The position numbers and the translations under genes were made by a program. 64,000 nucleotides of DNA from Leptospira sp. WS4.C2. GTDB lineage: Bacteria > Spirochaetota > Leptospiria > Leptospirales > Leptospiraceae. Location of the stretch: NCBI RefSeq assembly GCF_040833985.1, contig NZ_CP162139.1, forward strand, positions 2,190,001-2,254,000, read 5' to 3'. Numbering within the stretch: the stretch's first letter is position 1; each line of letters opens with the position of its first letter. The notes below the pieces were generated by a model. The model worked only from the letters and a program-made list of their open reading frames with translations, was not told the origin of the DNA and did no database searches. Below, piece by piece: positions 7,684 to 17,822 of the stretch.

Positions 7684-10514
7684 AATTCCTCACGAAAGAT
7701 TTCAAAGTCGGCAATCGACATTCCCGCAGTACCAGACTTCAGCCACAAGAACTCACCGGTCGCCACAGGGATGCGAAAAGGAGAATGACTTTCTTTGTGG
7801 CCGAAGGAGGAAACAAGAAGCGAACTCTGGCCTTGTTTTTTCCGCAGTTGGATGGACTCACCGGAAGAAATTCCATTCCCTATGGTTTGGGTTGTTTTTA
7901 CGGTGAGAAGTAAGTCTGATTCTGATTGGAAGATGGGAAAAAACCAATCCTTCCCATCGGGGTCCACAATCCAAGCGCAGGTTCCTGGATTTAAAATCGT
8001 TGTATCGTATTGGAATCTTTGGCCGGCTTTCCCTACAGGAAAAAGATTGGCAAAACGAGTTTGGTAAGCGACAAGTTCGTCGGTATTTGCCTCGTCTTCC
8101 ACCAAATAAAAACTTAAGTCCTCCGGGATTTCTGAGCGGTTACAAAGATAGATCCATTCATTTTGCGAGAGCTGGGGATTGGGAAAGACAGCTTCGATTT
8201 GTATTGGGCCCTTACGTTCCAAAAAACTTTTTGATTGGAGGAGCGAGGGACCGGAAAAGTAGGAATAAATTTGTTCTTCGGGTGAGAATGGCAATGGATT
8301 TGGCGGAATCGCCAAATAAGTATTTGGTTCTATCGTATGTAAGCTTAAGAAAATATTGCCATTCCCATTTCCTAATCTTACCTCTGTTTGGTTTCCCAAA
8401 GGAAGATTGGTGAGATAAGTAAATGCAGGTGTCAATCTCTCGACCTCTAAACTTCGCTGTTTAGTCCTTCCTGGACTTCGAAAATCCCCGAGACAGTGAT
8501 CGGAAGGAAGAAGGGAACGAGAAAAAAAAATGGGACTTGGTTCTGGATGGAGGGAACGGGTGCCGCCTAGGCTTTTCTCTCTGATTCGTTCTGGATCGAG
8601 AAAAAGAATAGAAACTAACTCTCCCGTTTCTCTTCTTAAGTAACGAAGAGAAAGAAACGGATCCGAAAAAAATCCATCCGGCAACTGATAAAAATTCTCT
8701 CCATTACAAAGGGAAGGCGACGTTGCCAGAGTTTGGAATTGAATCCCGTTCGGTTTCCAAAACAAATAATGGTTTCCATTTTCTCTTTCAAAAGATACAA
8801 CCCCCTCCTCAGGCCCCGTAAATCCAAAGTCCAAAAAAGGAGACTGATTCGGATTATATTCTAAAAGCTCTGTTGGAAGGGAATCTACCAAACTTGCATT
8901 GATTGATCCGGGACTCATTTGGAATCCGAATTGCAAAAAATTGGGAGAGGCACCGGTTTTTCCATGTGGTTGTTCCCTTCCATTACTTACGATTACAGAA
9001 AATCGGTTTTGGTCTTGGAAACGAAGCAAATGATACAGCGATGGATTTGATTGGAATTCTCTTCGATGTTTTCCTTTTCTCTCTTCCCAAATAAAATTCG
9101 GAATTTGGAAGACTACCTTGGGAATAGAAAAAGGTTTCTCTTTCTCTAATAAGTTCCAACCTAACCATGGTTTTCTTGTGATAAGAAAAGTAGATCTCGA
9201 TTCCAAAACCCATTCCACAGCTGACAGTGGATAAACGGCATTCTCAAAAATCCAATGGAGTGCGGAACCATCACAAGTCTCCCCTATATTTTGAAATTCA
9301 AAGTAGGCTGGGATTGGCATCCCAGAATCGAAGTGGTTCCCCGGATAGAATTCCGTGATTTGAATTTGGTCAGAACTGCAGCCGGGAGGACTGCCTTCTT
9401 TTAACTTCCTTACGATCCGGTTGGGAAGGCCAGGATTTCCGCAAAACAAATCTTTGGTTTTCCAGAGATTGAATTGATCCCGGCAAGAGACTGGTTTCGA
9501 TTGGTTGGAAAAAAACTCTGACCCTTGGCGAAAGAAAAATTCAGAATCTTGGTATTCAGAACTTCCCCACCGAACTAACGTTTGTGTGCCTAAATCAGCC
9601 AGGAATTCTTTAGGAATCGGAATTCCTTTGTATCCGGGGTGGTCAGAGAAAAGGACTGTCGCCCTAGGCAGAATTATCAGAGTTCGTTTAGAAAATAGAT
9701 CCGAATGGAAAGAGGTAATTTGTCCTTCCTTTTCCCAATCCAAAGAATGGGAAGTCGGGCAAATCACAGAGTCTTTTGGATTTTCCCATTCCAAAAATCT
9801 AGTGTAAGAAGATTCGGAATGCCGAAAGACCTCAGTCAGCGTTGGCTCTGTTGGTTCACACTGCCGTAACCACTCCTCATTTTGTCTTTCGATTCTCTCA
9901 GCCACCTCCCCCAAATCAGGACAGGGAAACTCCAATGAAATCACGGGGTGTTTGTTTGGGGAACCATCAAGTCTTTGAGTAGGAAAAACAACTTCACAAA
10001 CTTCTTTTGTTCTTTGTAAAAATAGGGGATGCGGGACAGCATACGTCTGATAGGTGACATGACCGCTGGACCAAATTTGAGAATCCCATTCTGAGAGGAC
10101 CCCCACCTGGTCTGATTCCTTTTTCCACTTTCCATATTCAGTGAGTAAAGCAGTCCAATTTTTTCCTTTTAGGTTCCAGGAAGGGTATTCGCTACTTTCC
10201 TTATCTAGGAGAGAAAAACCCTGTTTCCATTTTTCAGAGATGGTATCATTCGTTTTCCAACATATCCGAAATTTTCCACCTAACTCACGTCTGTATAAGG
10301 AGATAGGAAGGGAATGCAGACAAAGGACACCCGAATCGAAACTTGTAAAACTTGTATTTTCAATGGAGTCCCCATCTTCCTCCAAACTTCCATATTGAAA
10401 TTCGAGTTTTGGCGTTTCTGTAAAACCATCACCAAACGAGAGAAAGGGGACAGTTCCTTTATTTTGGCAAGATCCAAGGAGAAATAAAAAAAATACAAGG
10501 GTTTGTTTTCGCAT
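7680..10514 (-). CDS. Large lipoprotein with lamin-tail-like domains
   Basis: A 944-residue protein whose signal peptide ends in FLLGSC, so Cys16 is the predicted lipidation site. Two segments look like bacterial lamin-tail (LTD) beta-sandwiches: about residues 381-476 (IQITEFYPGNHFDSG, then YFEFQNIGETCDG) and 770-900 (PIQIEAVFPNP, EWIYLCN, then ILNPGTCAWIVDPDGKD). Degenerate copies may exist near 230-340 (TRFLEWENP, LIILPRATVLFSD) and 690-740. LTDs are known as adhesion/nucleic-acid-associated modules in secreted bacterial nucleases. The ATG at 10514 is chosen over the TTG at 10526 because GAGGTGGGAG precedes it closely. First gene of a coupled trio with a barrel and a PLD lipoprotein. Confidence 0.7.
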   Translation of the reverse strand: MRKQTLVFFLFLLGSCQNKGTVPFLSFGDGFTETPKLEFQYGSLEEDGDSIENTSFTSFDSGVLCLHSLPISLYRRELGGKFRICWKTNDTISEKWKQGFSLLDKESSEYPSWNLKGKNWTALLTEYGKWKKESDQVGVLSEWDSQIWSSGHVTYQTYAVPHPLFLQRTKEVCEVVFPTQRLDGSPNKHPVISLEFPCPDLGEVAERIERQNEEWLRQCEPTEPTLTEVFRHSESSYTRFLEWENPKDSVICPTSHSLDWEKEGQITSFHSDLFSKRTLIILPRATVLFSDHPGYKGIPIPKEFLADLGTQTLVRWGSSEYQDSEFFFRQGSEFFSNQSKPVSCRDQFNLWKTKDLFCGNPGLPNRIVRKLKEGSPPGCSSDQIQITEFYPGNHFDSGMPIPAYFEFQNIGETCDGSALHWIFENAVYPLSAVEWVLESRSTFLITRKPWLGWNLLEKEKPFSIPKVVFQIPNFIWEERKGKHRREFQSNPSLYHLLRFQDQNRFSVIVSNGREQPHGKTGASPNFLQFGFQMSPGSINASLVDSLPTELLEYNPNQSPFLDFGFTGPEEGVVSFERENGNHYLFWKPNGIQFQTLATSPSLCNGENFYQLPDGFFSDPFLSLRYLRRETGELVSILFLDPERIREKSLGGTRSLHPEPSPIFFSRSLLPSDHCLGDFRSPGRTKQRSLEVERLTPAFTYLTNLPLGNQTEVRLGNGNGNIFLSLHTIEPNTYLAIPPNPLPFSPEEQIYSYFSGPSLLQSKSFLERKGPIQIEAVFPNPQLSQNEWIYLCNRSEIPEDLSFYLVEDEANTDELVAYQTRFANLFPVGKAGQRFQYDTTILNPGTCAWIVDPDGKDWFFPIFQSESDLLLTVKTTQTIGNGISSGESIQLRKKQGQSSLLVSSFGHKESHSPFRIPVATGEFLWLKSGTAGMSIADFEIFREEF

Positions 10515-10543
10515 CTCCCACCTCAATGGTTTTGGGTGGGAAA
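10514..10543 (-). promoter_or_regulatory. Hairpin that can mask the ribosome-binding site of the LTD lipoprotein
   Basis: On the minus strand TTTCCCACC (10543-10535) can pair with GGTGGGAGA (10522-10514) across a 12-base loop, giving 9 pairs with one G-T wobble. The 3' arm contains the GGTGGGAG that would bind 16S rRNA and reaches the start codon. This could lower translation of the lipoprotein gene. It lies only 8 bases after the uvrC stop. Confidence 0.4.
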
Positions 10544-10550
10544 CTGGAAT

Positions 10551-12392
10551 TTATGGTTCTATTTTTTTCAGTTTTTGGACGCCAGCGTAGATTTTTTCTG
10601 CAAGCACAGGACCTATGCCTGGAACTTCCATTAACTCTTCTTTCGTCGCATCTGTTACCTTTTTTTTAGATTGGAAATAGGAAAGGATACTTTTTCGTCT
10701 GCTGGCTCCAATGTCTTCCATATCATCTAAGATAGTTTTTAAGGCTTTTTTCTTCCTTTGGACACGTTGGAAGGTAACACCAAAACGATGAGCCTCATCT
10801 CGCAAATTCCGAAGGAGCCGCATCATAGGAGAATGGATATCAAAACTATAAGGATGTTTTTCTCCTGGAAAATAAATTTCCTCTCTTTTTTTAGCAAGAC
10901 CCACCATGGGAATGTGGCCAAGCTCCAAAGCATTGGCAGCTTCTGCCGCTCGCGATAACTGAGTGAGTCCCCCATCAATCACAATGAGATCAGGCAATGG
11001 TTCTTCTTCGTTTACTAAATGACTGAGTCTTCTTGCAATCACTTCATGGATCATCCCTGGATCGTTGATTCCCTCATACCCACGCATTTTATAATGCCTA
11101 TAACCGGCCTTATACGGTTTACCATCCACAAACATCACTCCACTGGCCACAGGAGAAGAACCTTGGAAGTGAGAGATATCATAACACTCAATGGTTCGTG
11201 GTAAAACCGGCAAATTCAATTTGTCTTGGAGTTCCTTCATCGCCACCGATTGGTCTCGAAGTTTTGTGGCCAGAATTCTTTCCGTTAAACTTAAATCTGC
11301 ATTTTTTTCCGCTAAACGAAGGAGTGACTTCTTTGGTCCCATTTCTGGAAATTTTAGTTTAATGGAGGTTCCAAATTTTTCTGTGATGGCTTCGACAAAG
11401 ACATCATAATTCCCTTTGGCCGAAGGAGGTAAAAAAACAATACTCGGAAGGAGAGTGGCATTCAAATAATAATCGCGAAGAAAGGAAGTAAATACTTCTT
11501 CATCATCTGAAAAGGAAAGTCCAGTGAGTGGGAAAGTTTTTTTTCCTTCGAGTCGCCCCCCTCTTACTTCCAGGATGATCATTTGTCCCTCATCGTCACG
11601 TTTACTAATCCCGAGGATGTCTTCATCCCCACCATCCATACTAACGACAGTTTGTTTTTCCCTAACTTGGATGATTTTTTCAATTCTGGTTTTTAGAAAT
11701 CCAGCCCTTTCATATTCCATTTTTTCGGATGCCTGAACCATAGCGGACTTCAAACCAGAAACCAAACGTTCTTTTTTTCCTTCGAGAAAATTCAAAATTT
11801 CATCCACTAACTCGGAGTAGGTTTCTTTGGTAACATTTCCCTGGCAAGGCCCAAGGCAACGCCCCATATGAAAGTTAAGACAAGGCCTTTGAGGTTTTGC
11901 CAGCGGGAGTTTGAGTTTGGTTTTACGAATTGGAAAGATTCTATGAATCAATTCTAAAGTATCGCGGGCCGCTTTGACATCGGTAAAGGGGCCAAAATAA
12001 CGATCTCCATTGTCTTTGATTTTTCTTGTCAAAAATACCATGGGGTAGTCTTCACCTGTCGAGACACAAAGAAAGGGATATTTTTTGTCATCCTTTAGCC
12101 TAACGTTAAACTTTGGATTGTGTTTTTTGATGAGAGTGGCTTCAAGGAGTAAGGCTTCCTTTTCTGTACTTGTGGCAATCCAATCTAAGTCGAATAATTC
12201 CACATAAAGTGCCCTTGTTTTTCTGTCCTTTTGGTTAGGATTTAAATAGGATCTGACCCGTGACTGTAACTTGAGTGCCTTACCTACATAGATAACTTGT
12301 CCTTCCTCATTTTTCCAGAGATAACAACCAGGAAGGCTTCCTAAGTTTTTAATCTTTTCTTGGATGGTTTTTAGAACAAGTGAGTCTTTCAT
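10551..12392 (-). CDS. uvrC: Excinuclease ABC subunit C
   Basis: A 613-residue UvrC, the dual-incision nuclease of nucleotide excision repair, working on DNA with UvrA and UvrB bound to a lesion. The GIY-YIG domain is at about residues 15-95 ([10 protein letters not shown], then [18 protein letters not shown]) and makes the 3' cut. A UVR helix pair for UvrB contact lies near 205-240. The RNase H-like C-terminal nuclease starts at [20 protein letters not shown] (5' cut). A helix-hairpin-helix tail ([13 protein letters not shown]) ends the protein. Length is normal. It is divergent from the chemotaxis receptor gene. Confidence 0.97.
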   Translation of the reverse strand: MKDSLVLKTIQEKIKNLGSLPGCYLWKNEEGQVIYVGKALKLQSRVRSYLNPNQKDRKTRALYVELFDLDWIATSTEKEALLLEATLIKKHNPKFNVRLKDDKKYPFLCVSTGEDYPMVFLTRKIKDNGDRYFGPFTDVKAARDTLELIHRIFPIRKTKLKLPLAKPQRPCLNFHMGRCLGPCQGNVTKETYSELVDEILNFLEGKKERLVSGLKSAMVQASEKMEYERAGFLKTRIEKIIQVREKQTVVSMDGGDEDILGISKRDDEGQMIILEVRGGRLEGKKTFPLTGLSFSDDEEVFTSFLRDYYLNATLLPSIVFLPPSAKGNYDVFVEAITEKFGTSIKLKFPEMGPKKSLLRLAEKNADLSLTERILATKLRDQSVAMKELQDKLNLPVLPRTIECYDISHFQGSSPVASGVMFVDGKPYKAGYRHYKMRGYEGINDPGMIHEVIARRLSHLVNEEEPLPDLIVIDGGLTQLSRAAEAANALELGHIPMVGLAKKREEIYFPGEKHPYSFDIHSPMMRLLRNLRDEAHRFGVTFQRVQRKKKALKTILDDMEDIGASRRKSILSYFQSKKKVTDATKEELMEVPGIGPVLAEKIYAGVQKLKKIEP

Positions 12393-12457
12393 TACAGATT
12401 CTTATTGGAATTTTACGTTTACAATTCTTAGACGATTTGTATCCCTAGGGTATGGAT

Positions 12458-14962
12458 ATGCGTAAAATGATCAAATTTATAATTTTTGGTCTAGAAGGTT
12501 TTAATTATGGAATCGGCTTTCCCACTCTACTTGCCTATATTTACTTTTTTACAGAATGGTCGGGAGAAGAATTTCAAATTATTCTAATTTCGGCATCCAT
12601 TTCTGCATTTTTAATCATAATTTACGCTGTTTCTTTCTATTGGATCAGGTTTTCCTCCATTAGTAAGATTGGCAAACCAGAATGCACCAAACGAGACCAA
12701 GTAAAGGCTTACTTCTGGTTAGACCATTTGGCAAAGGTTGCTATGTTGGATGTCATCATTCGCTACGCAATTGGTTTTCTAGTTGTTCTGGGGTCTTTAT
12801 ATTTTTACCTTCATTCCAAAAACTTTGTCCTTATGAGTGAAATGGCAATTGGTCTTTTTCTCACACTTGCCTTTACGGTCATCTTCCAATCCATTTTTAT
12901 TGACTATGTAGAAAACAAATTCAATATCAAAGGAATCCTTCTCTCCATCCGCATCGATCATAACAAAAGAATCAATACAAGGAAACTTTCCAGAAATTTG
13001 GGATTCCAAACAGTACTTTCCTTTTTTGCAGCAATTCTTGTTTTATTTATTGTAAACTACCGAATGAATTTCAAACAAGAGTTGGACTTAGTCCATTCCA
13101 GTATGGAGCAAGCAGCGATGGATTCGGAAACTCTAATGCGAGTCACTCTCGTTGATTTCCGAGATAGACTCACCCTTTCTATATTTGCAGAAAACAAACT
13201 AAAAGACCAAATCATTCGCAAAGACTTACAAGGAATTCGTGGGGTCTTAAATGAAATCCAATTAAAAAGTACAAACCATGCTGTGGAAGCTCTCTTTTAT
13301 TACAAACCAGAAGAAGGTATTTTTGTATCCACAAATGAATACGATCGTTCCAAAACAGGTTCCATATTTTTTATAGAAGATGTGGAACTGGCAAGACAAG
13401 GACCCCTTCGACATACAAGCATTCGTTCACGTATTTCAGGAGATATTGTCTCCCCTTATACACTGCCTGTGTATCAAAATGATCAGTTTTTAGGTTATGT
13501 AGGTGGATTTTTAAATATAGGAAAACTATCTAGTTTTATTTTAGGAAATATTAAAATTGGAACCTCAGGGCGTGTGGGATTTTTTGATGGTGATGGAACC
13601 ATAGTTTACTACACCAACAAAAAAGAAATTGGCAATAACGCCAAAGCAAAGTTAGTTTTCGATATTCCCTTTCAAAAACAAGATGCCCTGGGTTTTGCCG
13701 ATTCCACTGAAGATGGAACCTTAAAAAGAATTTTCTATGTTAAAAATCCTGAGTTCAATTATATCATCTATTGTATTTTCGAAAATGCAGAGTTGTATGA
13801 AAAAACACTAACAAGTCTTTTTACTACTCTCGGAATTTCTATTATTGTTGTATTACTCATTGGAATTGTTACAGTTCTTGTGATCGAATCCAAACTGCAG
13901 CCCTTAGAGAGAATCAAAGTTAGAATTTCAGAAATGGTCAAAGGCAATTTACAATCTGATTTTTATGACTCTAGCCGAGATGAAATTGGAAGTATGGCAA
14001 ACGCAATGTTTGATTTCCAAACCAAGTTACGCCAAATTGTAAACCAAACACAAACTGTTTCCAATGAACTCACAAACACAAGTTCAGATATTTATGAGTC
14101 TATGTTATCCCTATCTGATGCCGCCCAAAACCAAGCAGCAAGTAGTGAAGAAATATCTGCATCTGTTGAGGAAATTACAGCGGGAATTGAAAGTGTCGCC
14201 CAGAGAACAGAAACCCAATCCTTTACCTTGGCTTCACTGATGAAAAAAATGACAGAACTCAACGGGGCTGTTTCCGAAATTGACAAAAAGTTTCAAATTG
14301 CCGACGTGAGAGTGGAAGAGATCACAAACGATGCCAAGTTAGGTGAGAAGTCTCTAGGAGAGATGAAACTTTCCATGGATAAAATTTACCAATCTTCCTC
14401 AGAGATGACCAATGTTGTTGAAATCATTCACAATATCTCCGAACAAATCAATTTACTGGCACTAAATGCCGCCATCGAAGCCGCAAGAGCTGGGGCCAGC
14501 GGAAGAGGATTTGCTGTGGTTGCCGATGAAATTTCCAAACTCGCAGATAAAACAGCAAAATCAATTGATGATATTGAAGAACTCATCAAACAGAACGAAG
14601 GTGAGATCCAACAAGGCCAGGAGAAAATTGATCAGTCCATAGTGATTTTAAGTGAAACCATTTCTGGAGTTAACTCCATCAATCAAATGACAAAAGAGAT
14701 TCGTTCTGTCGTGAGAAAACAAATTGAAACCAACGAGGAAGTCAACGAAGGTGTCACTCAAATTCGTGAACTCTCTGAAATGATCAAGGAAGCCACCGAC
14801 GAACAAAAAATGGCAATGCTCGAAATTTCCAGATCCATGTCCGAAATCAATAACCATGCGCAAACCACAGCCATGTCCAGTGAAGGAACCAAATCCAGTT
14901 CTCAAACCATGAACCAATTATCTGAAAGCCTAAGAAGAGAGATTAACTATTTCCATGTCTAA
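12458..14962 (+). CDS. Methyl-accepting chemotaxis protein with multi-helix N-terminus
   Basis: An 834-residue receptor. The N-terminal 210 residues hold about five hydrophobic helices, more than the usual one. A periplasmic Cache-like sensor follows (about 210-450, with [18 protein letters not shown] and [15 protein letters not shown] segments), then a last membrane helix ([18 protein letters not shown]), a HAMP linker and the cytoplasmic signalling coiled coil. The hairpin tip is [18 protein letters not shown], the conserved CheA/CheW contact. It should pass a ligand signal to the flagellar motors. ATG 12458 is chosen because AGGG lies 7 bases upstream; an ATG at 12452 is too close. The last 8 bases overlap the next gene. 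Confidence 0.9.
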   Translation: MRKMIKFIIFGLEGFNYGIGFPTLLAYIYFFTEWSGEEFQIILISASISAFLIIIYAVSFYWIRFSSISKIGKPECTKRDQVKAYFWLDHLAKVAMLDVIIRYAIGFLVVLGSLYFYLHSKNFVLMSEMAIGLFLTLAFTVIFQSIFIDYVENKFNIKGILLSIRIDHNKRINTRKLSRNLGFQTVLSFFAAILVLFIVNYRMNFKQELDLVHSSMEQAAMDSETLMRVTLVDFRDRLTLSIFAENKLKDQIIRKDLQGIRGVLNEIQLKSTNHAVEALFYYKPEEGIFVSTNEYDRSKTGSIFFIEDVELARQGPLRHTSIRSRISGDIVSPYTLPVYQNDQFLGYVGGFLNIGKLSSFILGNIKIGTSGRVGFFDGDGTIVYYTNKKEIGNNAKAKLVFDIPFQKQDALGFADSTEDGTLKRIFYVKNPEFNYIIYCIFENAELYEKTLTSLFTTLGISIIVVLLIGIVTVLVIESKLQPLERIKVRISEMVKGNLQSDFYDSSRDEIGSMANAMFDFQTKLRQIVNQTQTVSNELTNTSSDIYESMLSLSDAAQNQAASSEEISASVEEITAGIESVAQRTETQSFTLASLMKKMTELNGAVSEIDKKFQIADVRVEEITNDAKLGEKSLGEMKLSMDKIYQSSSEMTNVVEIIHNISEQINLLALNAAIEAARAGASGRGFAVVADEISKLADKTAKSIDDIEELIKQNEGEIQQGQEKIDQSIVILSETISGVNSINQMTKEIRSVVRKQIETNEEVNEGVTQIRELSEMIKEATDEQKMAMLEISRSMSEINNHAQTTAMSSEGTKSSSQTMNQLSESLRREINYFHV

Positions 14963-15485
14963 ATCGAAAAACAAAGTTCCATTCAAAACCAGGTTATACG
15001 CATTTCTCGTCCCCCTATTTGTAGGACTTGTTTCTGCGATTTTAGTCAAATACTACGTCATCACTCCCGTACATATCCCAAACCAGTTTATGGAACCCAC
15101 TTTAAAAAATGGATCCACAGCTTACTTCAATCGTTTGTTTCGATCCAAACATTTAGGAGTTGGTGATGTTGTTTTGGTTCGTTCACCTCTCGATCCCAAG
15201 TCGGTTTTGATTGCAAGAATTGTTGGAAAACCAGGAGACAGTATCTATGTACAAAAGCGGATGGTCTTTCGTAATGGTGTCCTTCTTGATCCAACAAGTT
15301 TTCCTGAATCCGCATCGAATGACATCCCTCTCATCCCCCAAGGAAAAACTGAATCTGATGATATGCCAAAACTGACGGTTCCCGAAAAATCGTTTTTCCT
15401 ACTAGCTGACAATAGAGAACTGGGAGTGGATTCTAGAACCTTAGGTGTGATCCAAGAAAGCCATGTAATCGCTACCTTATGGTAA
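14955..15485 (+). CDS. Signal peptidase I-like protein lacking the catalytic Ser and Lys (pseudoenzyme)
   Basis: A 176-residue protein with an N-terminal membrane helix ([20 protein letters not shown]) followed by a recognisable S26 peptidase core. The box that should read SMxPTL, with Ser as nucleophile, is FMEPTL here (TTT codon). The box that should read KRVVGxPGD, with Lys as general base, is ARIVGKPGD (GCA codon). The later [14 protein letters not shown] box is kept. So the fold seems intact but the Ser-Lys dyad is gone. It probably does not cleave signal peptides; a binding or scaffolding role is inferred. It overlaps both the receptor gene upstream (8 bases) and the DUF2157 gene downstream (7 bases). 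Confidence 0.8.
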   Translation: MSKSKNKVPFKTRLYAFLVPLFVGLVSAILVKYYVITPVHIPNQFMEPTLKNGSTAYFNRLFRSKHLGVGDVVLVRSPLDPKSVLIARIVGKPGDSIYVQKRMVFRNGVLLDPTSFPESASNDIPLIPQGKTESDDMPKLTVPEKSFFLLADNRELGVDSRTLGVIQESHVIATLW

Positions 15486-16384
15486 AAAAGAGTTTAGAAG
15501 ATTGGATTCATTTTTTTGAATCCACTTTATTACTCATGGGCACCGCCCTTTTCCTTTCTGGATTTTTTTTCCTAGTTGCCTCTAACTGGAACCTTCTTGA
15601 TCGATTTGTGAAACTGGGACTCGTTGGATTTCTAATCCTTCTCGCCTATTTTATTACCATCTTCTTTCGGAAGAAATCCCTTTACTTTGAAATTGGCCTC
15701 ACGCTTATTTTTTTTCTCACTGGATCTGCACTTCTAGTCTTTGGTCAAATTTACCAAACAGGGGCGGATGTTTATGATCTTTTTTTGGGTTGGGCGGTAT
15801 TCACCCTTCTCTTAATACCAGTTTCCCGTTCAGGAGTGGTGGCTGGTCTTTGGATGATACTTAGTTCTGCTACAGTTTTTTTGTATTCCGAGCAGGTAGA
15901 AGGGAATGGATCTTATGTTTTATTTAGCGTCACCTCACTTCTCTTTGGTGGGACTATAATCGTTTTTGATTGGTTCCAAACCAATCGATTTTCACCGAAT
16001 ACTAAATCGTTTCTTTCTGGTCTTGGGCTTTTCCTGTCTTTAGGTTTTCTTCATTTGGTAAACTTAAATTTATTTAGGAATCATAAGGAAATTGAATCTG
16101 CGCATTCTTATTTATTTTATCAAATTTTACTACCTCTCGTTTTTTATAGCGTTTTTTATTCCTATTATCGATGGTTTCGATTTCGATTGATGAACCTAAG
16201 TTTTATTTTACTCTTTGGACTCAGTCAAGTGATCCTAAAATCTGCTGATATCTTCCAAATTTGGGCCTATAGTTCTGGTGTCAGTTTTCTACAGTTTGGA
16301 CTTTTCATCACAATTTATACGATTTGGGCGGTTTCGCATTTACAAAACCTACGAAAGTCAAAATCCATCGAAGAAGGTAACTGA
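15479..16384 (+). CDS. DUF2157 family membrane protein
   Basis: A 301-residue protein with about nine hydrophobic helices. The start, [13 protein letters not shown], followed by LLMGTALFLSGFFFLVASNW, is the hallmark of DUF2157 proteins: an amphipathic lead-in and then a first helix ending in xxNW. Function is unknown for the family. Here it is the first of three overlapping genes (DUF2157, DUF4401, GDYXXLXY) that recur together in many bacteria, which suggests one membrane complex. Its start overlaps the pseudo-signal-peptidase gene by 7 bases and its stop overlaps the next ATG by 1 base. Confidence 0.8.
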   Translation: MVKKSLEDWIHFFESTLLLMGTALFLSGFFFLVASNWNLLDRFVKLGLVGFLILLAYFITIFFRKKSLYFEIGLTLIFFLTGSALLVFGQIYQTGADVYDLFLGWAVFTLLLIPVSRSGVVAGLWMILSSATVFLYSEQVEGNGSYVLFSVTSLLFGGTIIVFDWFQTNRFSPNTKSFLSGLGLFLSLGFLHLVNLNLFRNHKEIESAHSYLFYQILLPLVFYSVFYSYYRWFRFRLMNLSFILLFGLSQVILKSADIFQIWAYSSGVSFLQFGLFITIYTIWAVSHLQNLRKSKSIEEGN

Positions 16385-17322
16385 TGAAATCTCCTTGGTA
16401 CATTGAACTTTTAAGTTTTTTTGGATCCCTACTTGCAGGAGGATTTTTTTTACTCTGTTTGGTTGTCCTTGGCCTATTGAACAACAAACAACTAGATTTT
16501 TTTCTGGGTCTTTTGGTGATGATTTCGGTTTCCGTACTATCGATTCTCACAAGGGGAACAAAAAAACAAAGTTATGGATCCGTCTTTTTTTCTTTTTTAT
16601 ACCAAGGATTTTTTTTATTTCTCTTTGGTTTGTATGATATTTTTAAGCCCGAAGATACCTCTATTCTCTGGATCATTCTAACTTCCCAACTTACTTTCTT
16701 TTTCTTATTTTCCAACCCCATCCAAAGGTTTTTATCTCCCATTCTGTTTTTTGTATTTTCAGGAGTTTTACTTTATGAATATAAAATTCTATTCCTCATT
16801 CCTATTCTAACAACTGCTTGTTTGTTTTTAGTATACCATTATACTTTTCCTAAAAGTTTACCTGAGAACTTGGAAAGCCTACCTTACTCTCTCAGTATTT
16901 CGCTTTTGTGTTTGGCCGGTTTTTCTTTTGTCCCAGAATTAAAACAAAGTCCGCAAATTGCAGAGTTTCAGTCTTTCGTTTTCTTTTTTGTTGGAAGTGT
17001 TCTACTCTACAAAGAACTGAGCGTTAAAACCAATGCCCTCACTTTCGGATCTTTGATTCTTATTTTTGGCCTTATTTTTTTTCCCACACTCGAAACTCCT
17101 GGAATCATTGCTTCTTTTTTCCTACTCCTCATAGGGTTTGCGAGAGGGATTCCTTTTCTTTCTTATTTGGCCTGGGTTTCTCTTACTCTGTTTTACTTTG
17201 CTTTTTATTACGACCTAGATACCACTCTTTTGGAAAAATCCAAATTCATGTTAGGTTCCTCTCTTCTATTTTTTGCAGCTTTCGTTTGTTTACGTTTTTC
17301 TCCTCTGGTTAAAAAAAGATGA
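16384..17322 (+). CDS. DUF4401-like membrane protein
   Basis: A 312-residue protein composed almost wholly of hydrophobic helices (about ten), beginning MKSPWYIELLSFFGSLLAGG. It sits where DUF4401 proteins sit, between DUF2157 and GDYXXLXY genes, and has the same length and helix layout, so I assign it partly by context. No catalytic motif is visible. TGATG overlaps join it to the DUF2157 gene, and ATGA joins it to the next gene. Confidence 0.7.
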   Translation: MKSPWYIELLSFFGSLLAGGFFLLCLVVLGLLNNKQLDFFLGLLVMISVSVLSILTRGTKKQSYGSVFFSFLYQGFFLFLFGLYDIFKPEDTSILWIILTSQLTFFFLFSNPIQRFLSPILFFVFSGVLLYEYKILFLIPILTTACLFLVYHYTFPKSLPENLESLPYSLSISLLCLAGFSFVPELKQSPQIAEFQSFVFFFVGSVLLYKELSVKTNALTFGSLILIFGLIFFPTLETPGIIASFFLLLIGFARGIPFLSYLAWVSLTLFYFAFYYDLDTTLLEKSKFMLGSSLLFFAAFVCLRFSPLVKKR

Positions 17323-17822
17323 AAGAGAAAATAGTCCTCCTTCTCATAACCAACTTACTCTTGTTATCTGGATTTCTCACCCAGGCTGTCGTAAAAAAAG
17401 AGACAATCCGTAAAGAGGGTCGATTGGTTTTTCTACCCCTCCTCCCTCGAGACCCGAGGTCCTTATTCCAGGGGGACTATATGGTTCTTAATTATGACTG
17501 GAGTTTTTTGGGAAGTGAAGAAAATGCAGAGGCACCAAAACGAGGATGTCTAGTCTTTCGGATCCAAGAAGATGTGTTCCTCCCGGTTCGGTTGCAAGTC
17601 TCTTTTACTGATCTCAAACCTTCCGAATTTTGTTTGCAATACTACCGAAGTGATTATGATCTAAAAATCGGAGCCGAGTCCTTTTTTTTCCAAGAGGGAG
17701 ACTCTGTCCGATACACTGACGCCAAGTATGCCGGGATCCGTTTTCTAGAAGGAAATCAAAATGGAGATAAACTTTTAGTTGGATTGTATGACAAAGACAA
17801 ACGTTTGTTAGGACCTAAGTAA
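17319..17822 (+). CDS. GDYXXLXY domain-containing protein
   Basis: A 167-residue protein with an N-terminal membrane anchor (IVLLLITNLLLLSGFLTQAV) and the family signature GDYMVLNY at about residues 50-57, preceded by RDPRSLFQ. The rest is predicted beta-rich and extracytoplasmic. The family is of unknown function and is nearly always found beside DUF2157/DUF4401 genes, as here. The 4-base ATGA overlap with the DUF4401 gene supports translational coupling. Its last 15 bases overlap the end of the convergent histidine kinase gene. Confidence 0.85.
   Translation: MKEKIVLLLITNLLLLSGFLTQAVVKKETIRKEGRLVFLPLLPRDPRSLFQGDYMVLNYDWSFLGSEENAEAPKRGCLVFRIQEDVFLPVRLQVSFTDLKPSEFCLQYYRSDYDLKIGAESFFFQEGDSVRYTDAKYAGIRFLEGNQNGDKLLVGLYDKDKRLLGPK

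Noticed and set aside
7668..8413. Open frames on the plus strand opposite the lamin-tail gene
   Set aside because: They have no coding signature and are antisense to a long gene with signal peptide and domain evidence.
12439..12451. CCCTAGGG palindrome before the chemotaxis receptor as an operator
   Set aside because: Eight bases are too short to be significant, and the AGGG half is explained as the ribosome-binding site.
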